Shown piece by piece: positions 31,828 through 41,679 of a stretch of DNA of 64,000 nucleotides. Each line of letters starts with the position of its first letter. Within the stretch, counting starts at the first letter, position 1. The position numbers and the translations under genes are program-made. The stretch covers positions 13,114,001 to 13,178,000 of the forward strand of contig NC_091123.1 of the NCBI RefSeq assembly GCF_040183065.1, read 5' to 3'. Source of the stretch: Periplaneta americana. Its lineage: Eukaryota; Arthropoda; Insecta; Blattodea; Blattidae. The notes beneath the pieces were generated by a model. That model ran no database searches and was not told the DNA's origin. It saw nothing but the letters and a program-made list of their open reading frames with translations.

Positions 31828-32360
31828 TCACATATTCACGTCATCCCCATAGACAAGCAGCTGATATAACCCGTTCAATTCCTGGACTTTCCTAATGGCA
31901 TATTCTAGAGCAAAATTAAAAAGTATAGGTGACAGTGCATCTCCTTGCTTTAGCCCGCAGTGAATTGAAAAAGAATCCGACAGAAACTGACCTATATGAA
32001 CTCTGATCCAAGTTTCACTGAGACACATTTAATTAATCGAACTAGTTTCTTGGGAATACTAAATTCAATAAGAATATCACATTGGTTAAAGCTTCTCTCT
32101 TAACCGAGTCATATGCCTTTTTGAAATCTATGAATAACTGATGTACTGTACTCTTATACTCCCATTTTTTCTCCAATATCTGTCGAATATAAAAAATCTG
32201 ATCAATGGTCGATCTATTATGCCTAAAACCACACTGATGATCCCCAATAATTTCGTATACATATGGAGTCAATCTTCTCAAAAGAATTTTGAACAAAATA
32301 ATAATTCCTAATCCACAATTTAATAGTAAATTGTCACTTTTCTCACCAACTGCCAAATAA
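31828..32360 (-). mobile_element. LINE-A reverse transcriptase palm fragment
   Basis: This holds the upstream RT portion not seen in other copies here. The minus-strand frames encode EIIGDHQCGFRHNRSTIDQI, KWEYKSTVHQLFIDFKKAYD (motif A with catalytic Asp), a frameshift, then [20 protein letters not shown] and [10 protein letters not shown] (motif C, Gly replacing Ala of YADD). Two frames and truncation at both ends make it inactive. It may be part of the copy at 30265-30864, separated by later insertion or deletion. Confidence 0.88.
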
Positions 32361-32612
32361 CTTATTTAGTTTTATCTAAATTTATATTTAAATCTCATTT
32401 TGCATAGCTAGCCTTTTCTTCAATCAATGAAACTAATAAAAATAAAAAATAAATAATAAAGGGAAAGAAAATAGATATGAAGATAGGCGAAACAAAAAAG
32501 ATAAAGCGCGTAACTTGTTCTGCAATTTCAAGCCTCCCTTACTTTCTGGACGCCGCCGCTTCGACTGCAAGATGTGAATAGCAGTGGAGTCTTATGAAAC
32601 ACAGCGGCAACA
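32361..32612. other. Unassigned spacer
   Basis: AT-rich sequence followed by a short GC-richer stretch (GACGCCGCCGC near 32550). Nothing assigned. Confidence 0.35.
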
Positions 32613-33487
32613 ATTCATTCATTCATTCATTCATTCATTCATTCATTCATTCATTCATTCATTTTATTCCATAGATCTTACATGAGCAATGAAGCTTTAA
32701 GATGTGGAACAAGTCAAAATTTTACAATATTACAATTACAATTTTTACAAATTTTTATAGTTTTACAATTTAGTAATTTTCTACAATTTTTACAATTTTG
32801 TGCAATTTTTTACAATATTTTGGCGAGATGTAGTGAGATGAGGTGAGGTCCGAGGATTCGCCAAAATATTACCCGGCATTTGCCTTTTGGTTGGGGAAAA
32901 CCTCGGAAAAACCCAACCAGGTAATGAAATCAAAGGGAGGTAATCAAATCAAAGGGGTTGATGCCAAAGACTCTCCATAGACTCGCCATAGATCATCCGG
33001 CTTCAGTCCCACGGCTGTGGAAAACTCGGAAGAAACCGAAGACCAAAGGGGGATCCAACCCAAGCCCGAACGCAGCTCCGGATCAGCAGCCCAGCGAGTC
33101 TGCCGACTGAGCTACATCGATGGCTGTAGGCTACTAAAAGTATACAATACATAGCCAATCAGATTATTAAATTTACAAACGCAAACGATCATTCATCAGT
33201 TGAGCTATATGTATAATACAAAACAAGTTAATTAAATTTAAGGCATAAACAATTCAATCAGTTGTGATATACAGAAATTGATAATAGCCTACATATCATG
33301 CAAACTACTTCAAATTACAAACACAAACAATTTATCAATAGAGCTATACAGATTACTATTCAACTTAAAGCATATAGAATTCATCGGCCAAAACTATACA
33401 AATATATACAATACAAAGTAGCATACTTTCATTAAGCTATACAAATTTGTGCAATTAATATCAAGTAGATTAATTCAATTTATAATC
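32613..33487 (-). mobile_element. Retroposon E copy 1 with (ATTC)n end and an embedded SINE
   Basis: (CATT)n at 32613-32663 is followed by ATTTTATTCCATAGATCTTA and a long body rich in TTTTACAA. On the minus strand this is a body ending ...AATAAAATGAATGAATG, a LINE-type 3' tail. A tRNA-derived SINE occupies 32812-33126. A nearly identical copy with the SINE at the same place lies at 47697-48620. No RT remains. Confidence 0.7.
32812..33126 (-). mobile_element. tRNA-derived SINE embedded in retroposon E
   Basis: Minus-strand head GCCATCGATGTAGCTCAGTC, degenerate B box (GGGTTGGATCCCC), and the SINE-3-like body ACCTGGTTGGG...GAGGTTTTCCCC. Shared at the orthologous place by the copy at 47.9 kb. 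Confidence 0.78.
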
Positions 33488-34196
33488 ATAAACAATTCAT
33501 CAGTTGAGCTATACACGCTACTATACAATTTACAGCATATATAATTCATCAATCGAGCTATACAGACTACCATTCAATTTACAGCATATACAATTCATCA
33601 ATTGAGCTATACAGACTACCATTCAATTTACAGCATATACAATTCATCAGTTAAGCTATACAGACTACCATTCAATTTACAGTATATACAATTCATCAGT
33701 TAAGCTATACAGACTACCATTCAATTTACAGCATATACAATTCATCAATTGAGCTATACAGACTACCATTCAATTTACAGCATATACAATTCATCAGTTA
33801 AGCTATACAGACTACCATTCAATTTACAACATATACAATTCATCAACTGAGCTATACAGACTACCATTCAATTTACAGCATAGGCTATACAATTCATCAA
33901 TTGAGCTATACAGACTACCATACAATTTACAGCATATACAATTCATCAGTTAAGCTATACAGACTACCATTCAATTTACAGCATATGGGCCTACAATTCA
34001 TCAATTGAGCTATACAGACTACCATTCAATTTACAGCATAGGCTATACAATTCATCAATTGAGCTATACAGACTACCATACAATTTACAGCATATACAAT
34101 TCATCAGTTAAGCTATACAGACTACCATTCAATTTACAGCATATACAATTCATCAATTGAGCTATACAGACTACCATTCAATTTACAGTAGGCCTA
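33488..34196. repeat. Minisatellite, 49-bp unit, about 14 copies
   Basis: The unit contains GAGCTATACAGACTACCATT and CAATTTACAGCATATAC. Variants include AATTGAG/AGTTAAG and insertions of GGC after CATA. The sister retroposon at 47.7-48.6 kb has only one or two relatives of the unit, so this array expanded here. Confidence 0.92.
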
Positions 34197-34329
34197 TATA
34201 CAATAAAATCTACTGTCTACTGGGACTAATGGGATGCACACAGCTCGTTACTAGGGTAGAAGCGCATAGCAACGGGTTCTTATGCAAGTCCATCTAACAA
34301 GGTGCGACATATCGGGAGTGCAGACAATT

Positions 34330-34710
34330 AGAGCATAACGTCTGAGCGATCGCCCACGTTTTCAGTTTCTTCCTCCGGACTGGGGGACGCATGCGCTCAA
34401 CGAGGGCAGTAGGGTTGCCGACTATCAGGCGCAGCCCTCGCTAATGCCAGGAATAGAGTGGAATTCCTTCCCGGATGAAGATTTTACCGGGGGTGGAGAA
34501 GACGTATTATGAACCGGAGAGAGCGAGTGAGAGGGGTTGACGGGGGTGACTGAATGCTGATGAGACACGGCAAGAGAAATATTTGCTGTAGGGGCGCTGA
34601 TGGATGCTTCGAGATCAAATAAAACGCAGCCATAGCTCAAACTACGGGGAGGGGGCGCTCTTTATGGTTCTGAACCTTCCGGTCGGTTGTAAGTAGCCTA
34701 TACCGCACTG
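34330..34710. other. GC-rich island (candidate regulatory DNA)
   Basis: CpG-containing block with GGGGGACGCATGCGC, GGGGAGGGGGCGCTC and TTTTACCGGGGGTGG. It is unlike its AT-rich flanks and unrelated to other repeats. A 71-codon minus frame rich in Ser and Pro crosses it without a recognisable domain. Confidence 0.35.
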
Positions 34711-35455
34711 CGTTAGAATCATTTGTGAACATCACATTTGAGGCTCTTCAGAATGCCATGGGCTTATAGATACAGTAGATGGATTTATTCAGCAATATTA
34801 TACAAACAGATGCACTACACCAGCCGTGGCGAGAATGTGACTCGCGAGACATTGTGGCTCGCAGTGATAGCTGTGCTTGCTTCTAACCTCCGCCAACCCC
34901 CACCCTCTCACTCACTGGAGTCAAACTCCTTTCCATTTGTATTTGTCTCTGATCTGCGAGTGGCATGTCTCTCTCGAAACCATGTACGAAAGTTTCAAGT
35001 AGGATGGGAGGACGCATTTTTTTTTGCTGCCAATATGATGAGAATATTAAATGTATGATTTGTTCACAAGTATTACGAGGAAAACGGTTGTATAACATAA
35101 AACGGCATTAGTCTATACTACATGTTACTGATGAAACATCAAATGTTAAGTGTTATTGTTGTTATCATCATCATCATCATCATCATCATCATCTCTGTAT
35201 GTCGACCCTTCTTCAGCAGAAGTACGAATAATGCGGTTAGCTCTTCAATTTGAACTCACTGATTTACTATTTGATGTCAAATGAAAGCTAGATGTAAGGA
35301 CTTGAAGGACTTGAGTGTACCTCGTTTCACCGTGACAACGCTTTTTAGTTTCTTTAGCACTCTGATTGTTATATTATTTATGTCTTTGTTTTTTTGTGAA
35401 GAATTTTAGATAAGGGCGCAAATAGCCATAGTAGCTGACGCGCCCTTTTTAAACC

Positions 35456-35457
<2 letters not shown>
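34711..35457. other. Unassigned DNA
   Basis: A plus frame of 106 codons (34738-35058) lacks domain features. (CAT)n at 35168-35192. Confidence 0.35.
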
Positions 35458-35529
<72 letters not shown>

Positions 35530-35530
35530 G
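35458..35530. repeat. (ACT)n microsatellite
   Basis: Perfect trinucleotide array of about 24 units directly upstream of the hAT fragment. Confidence 0.95.
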
Positions 35531-35533
35531 TAA

Positions 35534-35921
35534 GGACTTGACAAATGTTCAACTTTCAAATCTTTGCCAAAAAATAAATATCTGAAACTTTGTTCTTTCG
35601 CTTGCTCTGTTGAAGCCATGTTCGCTACAACTTACGTTTGTGAAAAATTATTTTCAACAATTAAAATAGTACTTACTTTCTTACTGGCTTTTAAGGAACC
35701 CGGAGGTTCATTGCCGCCCTCACATAAGCCCGCCATTGGTCCCTATCCTGAGCAAGATTAAACCATTCTCTATCATCATATCCCACCTCCCTCAAATCCA
35801 TAAAAACCAAATTTAGATCACGACTGACAGACAAATACCTTCGTGATCAACTACAACTGGCAGTAAGTAACATAATTCCTGATTTTGAAACTTTGTCGCA
35901 GAGACATTCTGAAGACAGTTA
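35534..35921 (+). pseudogene. hAT-type transposase C-terminal dimerisation domain, split by LINE-A
   Basis: The frame reads KYLKLCSFACSVEAMFAT, TYVCEKLFSTIKI, then after the LINE-A insert KTKFRSRLTDKYLRDQLQLA, VSNIIPDFETLSQ and a stop at 35921. The segment with Ser/Thr-Tyr-x-Cys-Glu-x-x-Phe-Ser-Thr, followed by SRLTD and a LxLA helix, is the hAT family dimerisation region. It resembles the hAT proteins annotated as GTF2I-repeat-domain-like in animal genomes. Removing 35669-35799 restores the frame exactly, so the domain was intact when LINE-A landed. The rest of the transposase upstream is missing, replaced by (ACT)n. Confidence 0.82.
35669..35799 (-). mobile_element. LINE-A short 3' fragment inside the hAT gene
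   Basis: 131 bp of the LINE-A 3' end (GTACTTACTTTC ... CTCAAATCC), extremely 5'-truncated. ATA lies at both junctions (AAAATA and ATAAAA), a possible short duplication. Confidence 0.88.
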
Positions 35922-36381
35922 ATTTTAGGTTGTGATATTGTTCATTTATTGTTCATTTCTTTCTTCGTTACACGTACTAAACATAGTTTGTAGCCTTGTA
36001 CTGTATAAAATTATATTTAAGTGCTTGACGTAAGGAAAATGAAAATCCGTTAATAAGTAAGACAGTTGCTTCACTTCCCCTTCGGGTGTCCGCCTCCCTC
36101 CATAGGTGCTATGCACGTTGCAGGTTACACAGTGGCTCGGCGTACGATTATATTTTCGCCACCGCTGCACTACACTATCAGAATTTGTCCTTAAATCCAG
36201 TGCGTGGGTCTTTTGACCGTACGTGCTTTACAAAACAGGTCTTACTTTGTAGGTTTCGCTCCCTTCACCTATGATTAAATCCAACCACTCTCCAAAAAAC
36301 ACACAGATTAATATGGAAATGATACAAACAAAATATATCATAGCCAATCATATAACTTAACTTATATCCTAACTTGTTAGC
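35922..36381. other. Probable hAT 3' flank and spacer
   Basis: Includes a GC-richer piece at 36075-36170 (GGCTCGGCGTACG). It may be the hAT 3' UTR. No terminal repeat was identified. Confidence 0.35.
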
Positions 36382-37175
36382 AGAAGAGATGATAGGCCTA
36401 CTAAGGATATGCTACTGAAGCTAAATGACAGCTGTGACCAGTTTGGAATGAAGATAAATGCCAACAAGACGAAGACAATGGTCACAGGAAGAAAAGTAAT
36501 GAAAATGAACATGCGAATTCTAACTAAGGCAGTAGAGCAAGTGGACAGCTTTAGGCCTACATAGGCCTACTTGGGGTGTACTATAATTAAGCAGTAACAT
36601 AAGCTGCTGTCAGGAAGTCAAAAGGAGGATACCAATGACAAAGGAAGCTTTTAACAGAAAAAGGAGCATCTTCTGAGGATCTCTGGAAAAAGAACTAAGG
36701 AAGAGAATAGTGAAGTGCTTTGTGTGGAGTGTAGCATTGTATGGGGGCAAAAGCATGGATATTACGACGAAGTGAAGAGAAGTGAATAGAAACATTTGAA
36801 ACGTGGATAAGCTTATGGAGAAGAATGGAGCATGTGAAATTGACAGACAGAATAAGAAACGAAGCTGTGTTGGAAAAAGTGGGTGAAGAAAGAATGATGC
36901 TGAAACTGATCAGGAAGAGGAAAAGGAATTATAGTTGGGTCACTGGCTGAGAAGAAACTGCCTACTGAAGAATGCACTGGAAGGAATGGTGAACGGGAGA
37001 AGAGTTCGGGGCAGAAGAAGATATCAGATAATAGATGACATTAAGATATAGGCTTGTGGATGATATGCGGAGACAAAGAGGAAGGCAGAAAATAGGAAAG
37101 ATTGGAGAATGCTGGGTTTGCAGTGAAAGACCTGACATTGGGGGCAGAACACTGTGAATGGGTGGATATATTCTA
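36382..37175 (+). mobile_element. LINE-B 3' portion, plus strand
   Basis: It begins in the region after the RT active site (LNDSCDQFGMKINANKTKTM), runs through a QVDSF stretch, LRKRIVKCFVWSVALYG, RMEHVKLTDRIRNEAVLE, RRNCLLKNALEGMVNGRRV and ends in the family's KAENRKDWRMLGL-like region. Multiple single-base indels move the frame. The palm is absent. Confidence 0.85.
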
Positions 37176-37502
37176 ACCTAACATATAACTTAGGAAAGCA
37201 TGAAAGTGTATAGGCAAAATTCAATAGTTTTTATTAGCTCTTCGTCACCCTAGCATAGAAATAGTAGGCCTAATAGACTAATAGTAGTAGCCTAATAGTA
37301 GTAACAGTAGCAGTAGCAGACTAGTAGTAGCAGCGTAATAGTAGAGGAAGTGTTACAAATAGGCCTATGGAATACCATTTTGTCCCTTCATTTTGGAACC
37401 TACATGTTTTGAATACTGAACGTAAAGCATCGTCCTGTTTATTGCTGAATGTTCCTGTGAATGGTACACCGGACTTAGAAATTTGTAAGATGTTAGCCTA
37501 TC
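37176..37502. other. Spacer rich in TAGTAG and AGGCCTA
   Basis: Short TAGTAG/CAGTAG repeats at 37265-37340. No gene. Confidence 0.4.
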
Positions 37503-37509
37503 ATTATTA

Positions 37510-37569
<60 letters not shown>
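37503..37569. repeat. (ATT)n microsatellite
   Basis: Near-perfect tract. Confidence 0.95.
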
Positions 37570-38153
37570 GCTATGTTTTCTCACCCATTCCAAGGGGAGT
37601 AGTAGGCCTATTTACAGGACACCTAGTAGGCATAACTTACACAGCGTTTGAGTTTTGCCATGTTACGTGATTTACGAACAGTCTAGGCCTAATGCTACTG
37701 AAATAATAGGCTTAGACACGTTAGACATTTCTTAGGAGGCCTACATGCGCAGTTCCTTTTAAAGTAACTAATGTTTTTCTTTGACTTAGACCTATAAACT
37801 ATGAATATTATCTTCACAGGGAAAAGTTTTAGACAATATACAGTTGAATTCTTCGTAGCCTATAGGCCTAGTATAGGTAAAATTGATAATTTTTTGTTTT
37901 GGTGCCCCACATGTGTTTCACTTCAACCACCAGATAGGCTACATCTATATTTCAGGATCTTCTCAGCTTGTTTTTGTAACGTTTCTGTTTGATGGAATTG
38001 GAGCATCGTTTATTAAACACACTCCATTTATCTTCCTCATTACTGTACTAGATTCACTGAAAAAAAAAACAACTAAACTAGGACTAATTCCCGAGTGGCC
38101 TACATAGGTCTACTGATACTTGTGTGCCTCTTTAGCTATTGGTTGACACACTC

Positions 38154-38154
<1 letters not shown>
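37570..38154. other. Unassigned DNA
   Basis: AT-rich with several AGGCCTA motifs; no credible coding frame. Confidence 0.35.

Positions 38155-38216
<62 letters not shown>
38155..38216. repeat. (ATT)n microsatellite
   Basis: Perfect tract just upstream of the pogo/Tigger element. Confidence 0.95.
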
Positions 38217-38217
<1 letters not shown>

Positions 38218-38599
38218 GTTATTATTATTTAGCCTATCATCAGCAAATAACAGTACCGTAAAGTGGGGCTACTTGGACATCTTTTTTAGCATACTTTTCG
38301 ATGTAAAAAATGGAACTTTTATACGCCTATTAGAGCGATTAAAAATATACACTACATCTACTTGGTCTACAAGATTACATAGCTGGTATAAAAATTGGAA
38401 AATATCTTTCACAAACTTAAAAAAAAAAAAAGAAAAAAAAAAAAATTAGGTTTCCAAATAGCCTCGGTTTTGGGTTTACTTGGACACTTAACTCTGTTTA
38501 GGCATAAAACATGTGGTATGCTTGTTACATGCTCATGGTTCCCTGTCATATGTGGCAGAAGTCTTCAGAAGTTAGGCCTCCTAACTTTGTGGATACCTA

Positions 38600-39440
38600 T
38601 GTGTATGTAATACAGAGTCTAATATTTTAAAGGAGAAATAAGGTTTATTGAACTTTAATTTATTCTCACAATATTTTAAAGAAAAACTAAGATTTATTGA
38701 ACTTTTATGTAGCCTATTCCCGCAATATTTTAAAGGAAAACTAAGATTTATTGAACTTTTATGAATTCTCACAACATTTTTGAAGGAAAATTAAGATTTA
38801 TTGAACTTTTATGTAGCCTATTCTCAAAATATTTTAAAGAAAAACTAAGATTTATTGAACTTTTATGTATTCTCACAATATTTTTGAAGGAAAACTAAGA
38901 TTTATTGAACTTTTATGTATTCTCACAATATTTTTTAAGGAAAACTAAGATTTATTGAACTTTTATGTATTCTCACAATATTTTTGAAGGAAAACTAAGA
39001 TTTATTGAACTTTTATTTATTTTCACAATGTTTTTGAAGGAAAACTAAGATTTATTGAACTTTTATGTATTCTCACAATATTTTTGAAGGAAAACTAAGA
39101 TTTATTGAACTTTTATGTATTCTCACAATGTTTTTGAAGGAAAACTAAGATTTATTGAACTTTCATGCATTCTCACAATATTTTTGAAGGAAAACTAAGA
39201 TTTATTGAACTTTTATGTATTCTCACAATATTTTTGAAGGAAAACTAAGATTTATTGAACTTTTATGCATTCTCACAATATTTTTGAAGGAAAACTAAGG
39301 TTTATTGAACTTTTATTGATTCTCACAATAGGCTATTTTTGAAGGAAAATTAAGATTTATTGAACTTTTATGTATTCTCACAATATTTTTGAATGAAAAC
39401 TAAGATTTATTGAACTTTTATGCATTCTCACAAATTCTTT
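38600..39440. repeat. Minisatellite, about 50-bp unit, about 16 copies
   Basis: The unit contains TCTCACAATATTTTTGAAGG and AAACTAAGATTTATTGAAC. Very homogeneous in 38860-39300, more diverged at the left edge, consistent with recent expansion inside the transposon. Confidence 0.93.
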
Positions 39441-39478
39441 ATTAAAAAAATTTACAAATGGCCTAAACAATCATCTAA

Positions 39479-39685
39479 TTAAAAGTACAAATAAATAAAA
39501 GTAAAAATAACCACCACTCCCAGGGTTTCTGCAATAACTTCCTCTTCAGTCTTACTTAGAACAGTTTGATGTCCAACAGGTCCCGGATTCTTTCCAAGTA
39601 CCTTCCGTACTAACGTCGAACTAAATTTTTCTGCTGCCCCCTTCTTCGACATGCCTCCCCTAACTGCCTCTATTCCTTTTTCCAT
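39479..39685 (-). pseudogene. Transposase N-terminal psq-type HTH fragment
   Basis: The minus frame KEYMEKGIEAVRGGMSKKGA, AEKFSSTLVRKVLGKNPG, PVGHQTVLSKTEEEVIAETL matches the Pipsqueak/CENP-B-type helix-turn-helix found at the N-terminus of pogo/Tigger transposases. Pattern: helix with AIEAV, KKxAAEKF, STLxRKV, then GRQTVLSxEEE linker. A few residues are missing between KF and STL. The catalytic DDE part is absent, replaced by satellite. Confidence 0.8.
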
Positions 39686-39893
39686 ATATTCTTTTTTGTA
39701 ATTGATATAGGGTTTTTACCCTGGGGTCCTTTCATAAGTTCGCACGATTTTTAGCTTTTAACTACCTATAACAGTGGAAAATAAAACACAAAAATAAAAA
39801 AGTACCTGAAAATGTAGATAATAAATATAATGTCTCAACATGTCACGTTGTGTCCAAGTAGCCCCGCGGTGGTCAAGTAGCCCCACTTTACTG

Positions 39894-40200
39894 TAGCTGG
39901 CCTAATATTTTCAACGTTTTCAATCTTTCCTAGTCTGCTATGGCCGAGGACAAATTCTTGTCAATCTGCTGCAGCGAAGAACGTCTTCACGATGTGGCAT
40001 CGCACTTTGAATTTGGTTGTTGTTGTAGGCCTATTTTTGGCTATGTTCTTTTTACAATGGCTTTTACTATAGAATTATTAGTGTAGCCTAATAATTTTTA
40101 CTTATTTCGATTTCCAGATTAGGCCTATATTCTTAATTTTCATTGCTAGCAAATCTAGCTACCAGGTAGGAATATAGGTTTATGTTAAACTGATTTGAAT
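39894..40200. other. Unassigned spacer
   Basis: AT-rich, AGGCCTA motifs at about 40028 and 40122. No gene. Confidence 0.35.
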
Positions 40201-40395
40201 AGGGGAGAGTTGGGTAGTATTGGACATCGGGTAATATCGGACAGTGAGTTTCTTTTATCTACCACCAGATAATAGTACCTGAATGACATGGTTACGTTCC
40301 TGTGATGTCGCATACAGAAACGTAACCATGTCAATCAGGTACTATCATCTGGTTGTAGATGAAAGAAACGCACTGTCCGATACTACCCAACTCTC
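40201..40395. mobile_element. Near-palindromic MITE, about 195 bp
   Basis: The arms GGGGAGAGTTGGGTAGTAT ... GACATGGTTACGTT and their inverse are almost complete, with a loop of about 15 bp at 40311-40325. This makes a nearly perfect hairpin. Non-coding. Confidence 0.85.
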
Positions 40396-40397
40396 CT

Positions 40398-40620
40398 CTA
40401 ATTTTAAGGGAAAAATTGTTCCGGAACTGGGTATCGAACCCGGGACCTTTGGCTAAACGAACCAAGGCTCTACCAACAGAGCTACCGAGGAACTCTACCA
40501 GACCCCGACTCAATTTCTCGCTTTATATCCACAGATCTCAAAGTGCGCTGACAATCGTAACCAACATTGAGTGCACACAAACTCTGTGTGACTTGAATTG
40601 TGGTTTCCTGTTAACGAAAT
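40398..40620 (-). mobile_element. SINE-1 copy
   Basis: Minus-strand copy of the family at 17455-18110. tRNA-like head at 40419-40493 (B box GGTTCGATACCC, A box TAGCTCTGTTGG), then CTTTATATCCACAGA and CCACAATTCAAGTCACACAG, ending at GTTAACAGG. Confidence 0.8.
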
Positions 40621-41029
40621 TTTTCATTGCTAGATTTGTGTTTTCATAACTTTAATGTTAATGCAACACTGACATCAATGGTATAAATGTTCTTAGAAGG
40701 TTCTTCTTATATTAGCAATAAGTTACGACATACTTTAGACCTAATCTGTTGTTTTGTCAGTTGTGATGGCTCGAACTAGTAGCTACAAGTCAGTGATGCC
40801 AGATTTCAGTTCGGCATGCATTTTAAAAGGAATTACACAATCGACAATAAAAAGCATTTACGCATTGCACTGTCTGCTACTTGCATAAACATAATTCGTA
40901 GTTACTGTCACAGCAATTGCGATGTGGCAGGCTTCCAGGCTGCTCCTTTCTGCAATTTTGAGAAATGCAGAGACTCGTGTAAACAGATCGGCAAGCAAAT
41001 CATTCGCGGATGTGAAGTGTTATTATTTT
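40621..41029. other. Unassigned DNA upstream of CpG island
   Basis: Possible distal promoter region of the exon at 41551. A short plus frame (40816-41031) has several Cys residues but no recognised domain. Confidence 0.35.
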
Positions 41030-41173
41030 GACACTTCTCGGTTCCCGTGCCAAGCCGGTTGCAAGGCGCTTTGCGGGACTGTAGAGACGCGGCCCGTCTG
41101 AAAAACTGCAGGAACGTCCTCGGGAAAACAAAAATGAACAGACATGTGGTGGGCGTGGCCCCGTCTGTCAATC

Positions 41174-41178
41174 ATTGG
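41174..41178 (-). promoter_or_regulatory. Inverted CCAAT box
   Basis: ATTGG (CCAAT on the minus strand) within the CpG island. Confidence 0.4.
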
Positions 41179-41206
41179 TCGGCCGGCACTAACGGGCGCG
41201 GCCGCC

Positions 41207-41211
41207 ATTGG
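41207..41211 (-). promoter_or_regulatory. Inverted CCAAT box
   Basis: Second ATTGG, 33 bp after the first and 4 bp before the CRE. Confidence 0.4.
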
Positions 41212-41214
41212 GCA

Positions 41215-41222
41215 TGACGTCA
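41215..41222. promoter_or_regulatory. CRE palindrome TGACGTCA
   Basis: Full consensus binding site for CREB/ATF-type bZIP factors, between the CCAAT boxes and the coding exon. Confidence 0.5.
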
Positions 41223-41550
41223 CGCGGTGGGCGGGCACCGCGGTCGAAGCGTCGCGCGGGGTGCCGTGGGCGGCACCCGGTCGGCGTGGTGGGGACCCGC
41301 GGGGCCCCGGGTGGGGGGCGATATTTCCAACATTCTCGAGAGGGCCGCGCGTGGACCAGTCAGCCCCGTGTGCGTGTTCCAGACGCGTGTGAAGTGTTCC
41401 GGACGATGTGAGTTGTCGTGGTGCCCAGTGTCCGCGGTCAAGCCAGTTAAATGTACCGATCGGTGTGGCAGGTCAACTAAGCCTGCAGCCTTACTCTCCG
41501 AGCGGTGGTGACAGTGCTCTAAAGTGGAATCTAGGATCTTCGGCTCACCA

Positions 41551-41679
41551 ATGACTATGAGTTGCCCGGAAGTGGTGTACCAGGCGTATTACCCCTATCT
41601 CTATCAGCGCCCCAGCACGTCTGCAACCAGCGTTGCCAGGACAACCCCCTTCCCACCCTTCTCTCATCAGTATGACAGG
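41551..41679 (+). CDS. Candidate 5' coding exon of a host gene (43 codons, phase 0)
   Basis: ATG at 41551 opens 43 codons ending YDR at a strong donor, AGG|GTGAGT (GT at 41680-41681). The peptide begins MTMSCPEVVYQAYYPYLYQR, is rich in Tyr and Pro, and continues TTPFPPFSHQ. It has no signal peptide or membrane segment. This looks like the disordered N-terminus of a developmental transcription factor, but I cannot name it. A second ATG lies two codons downstream. The upstream frame stays open to 41524 without an ATG, so this start is preferred. Context is a CpG island with CRE and CCAAT elements and no overlapping repeat. If unspliced, the frame would run on to a stop at 41884, giving 112 codons; the intron-side sequence looks less protein-like. 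Remaining exons are not visible. Confidence 0.6.

Larger units (their letters stand above)
38251..39893. mobile_element. pogo/Tigger-type DNA transposon remnant
   Basis: Left end CAGTACCGTAAAGTGGGGCT and right end (inverted) CAGTAAAGTGGGGCTACTTG match except for a 5-bp CCGTA insertion on the left. TA follows the right end. GGGGCTACTTGGACA recurs subterminally. A psq-type helix-turn-helix fragment lies near the right end on the minus strand. Half of the interior (38600-39440) is a minisatellite, so the original transposase is largely gone. Confidence 0.78.
41030..41550 (+). promoter_or_regulatory. CpG island / candidate promoter and 5' UTR
   Basis: This is the most GC- and CpG-rich stretch of the window. 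It contains a GTGGGCGTGGCC GC/CACCC-type box, two inverted CCAAT boxes and a perfect CRE palindrome, and leads without repeats into an ATG with a downstream splice donor. No TATA box was seen. The start site is unknown. Long frames in this stretch on both strands result from the base composition. Confidence 0.6.

Noticed and set aside
33488..34196. CRISPR-like regular repeats (also 26800-27320 and 38600-39440)
   Set aside because: Units are contiguous tandem repeats without unique spacers, and the DNA is eukaryotic.
34738..35058. 106-codon plus-strand ORF as a gene
   Set aside because: Mixed, low-information composition and an overlapping antisense frame; no domain.
41144..41511. Several overlapping long frames on both strands in the CpG island
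   Set aside because: GC-rich, stop-poor sequence gives long frames by chance; compositions (Arg, Gly, Pro) are typical of this artefact and there is no recognisable domain.
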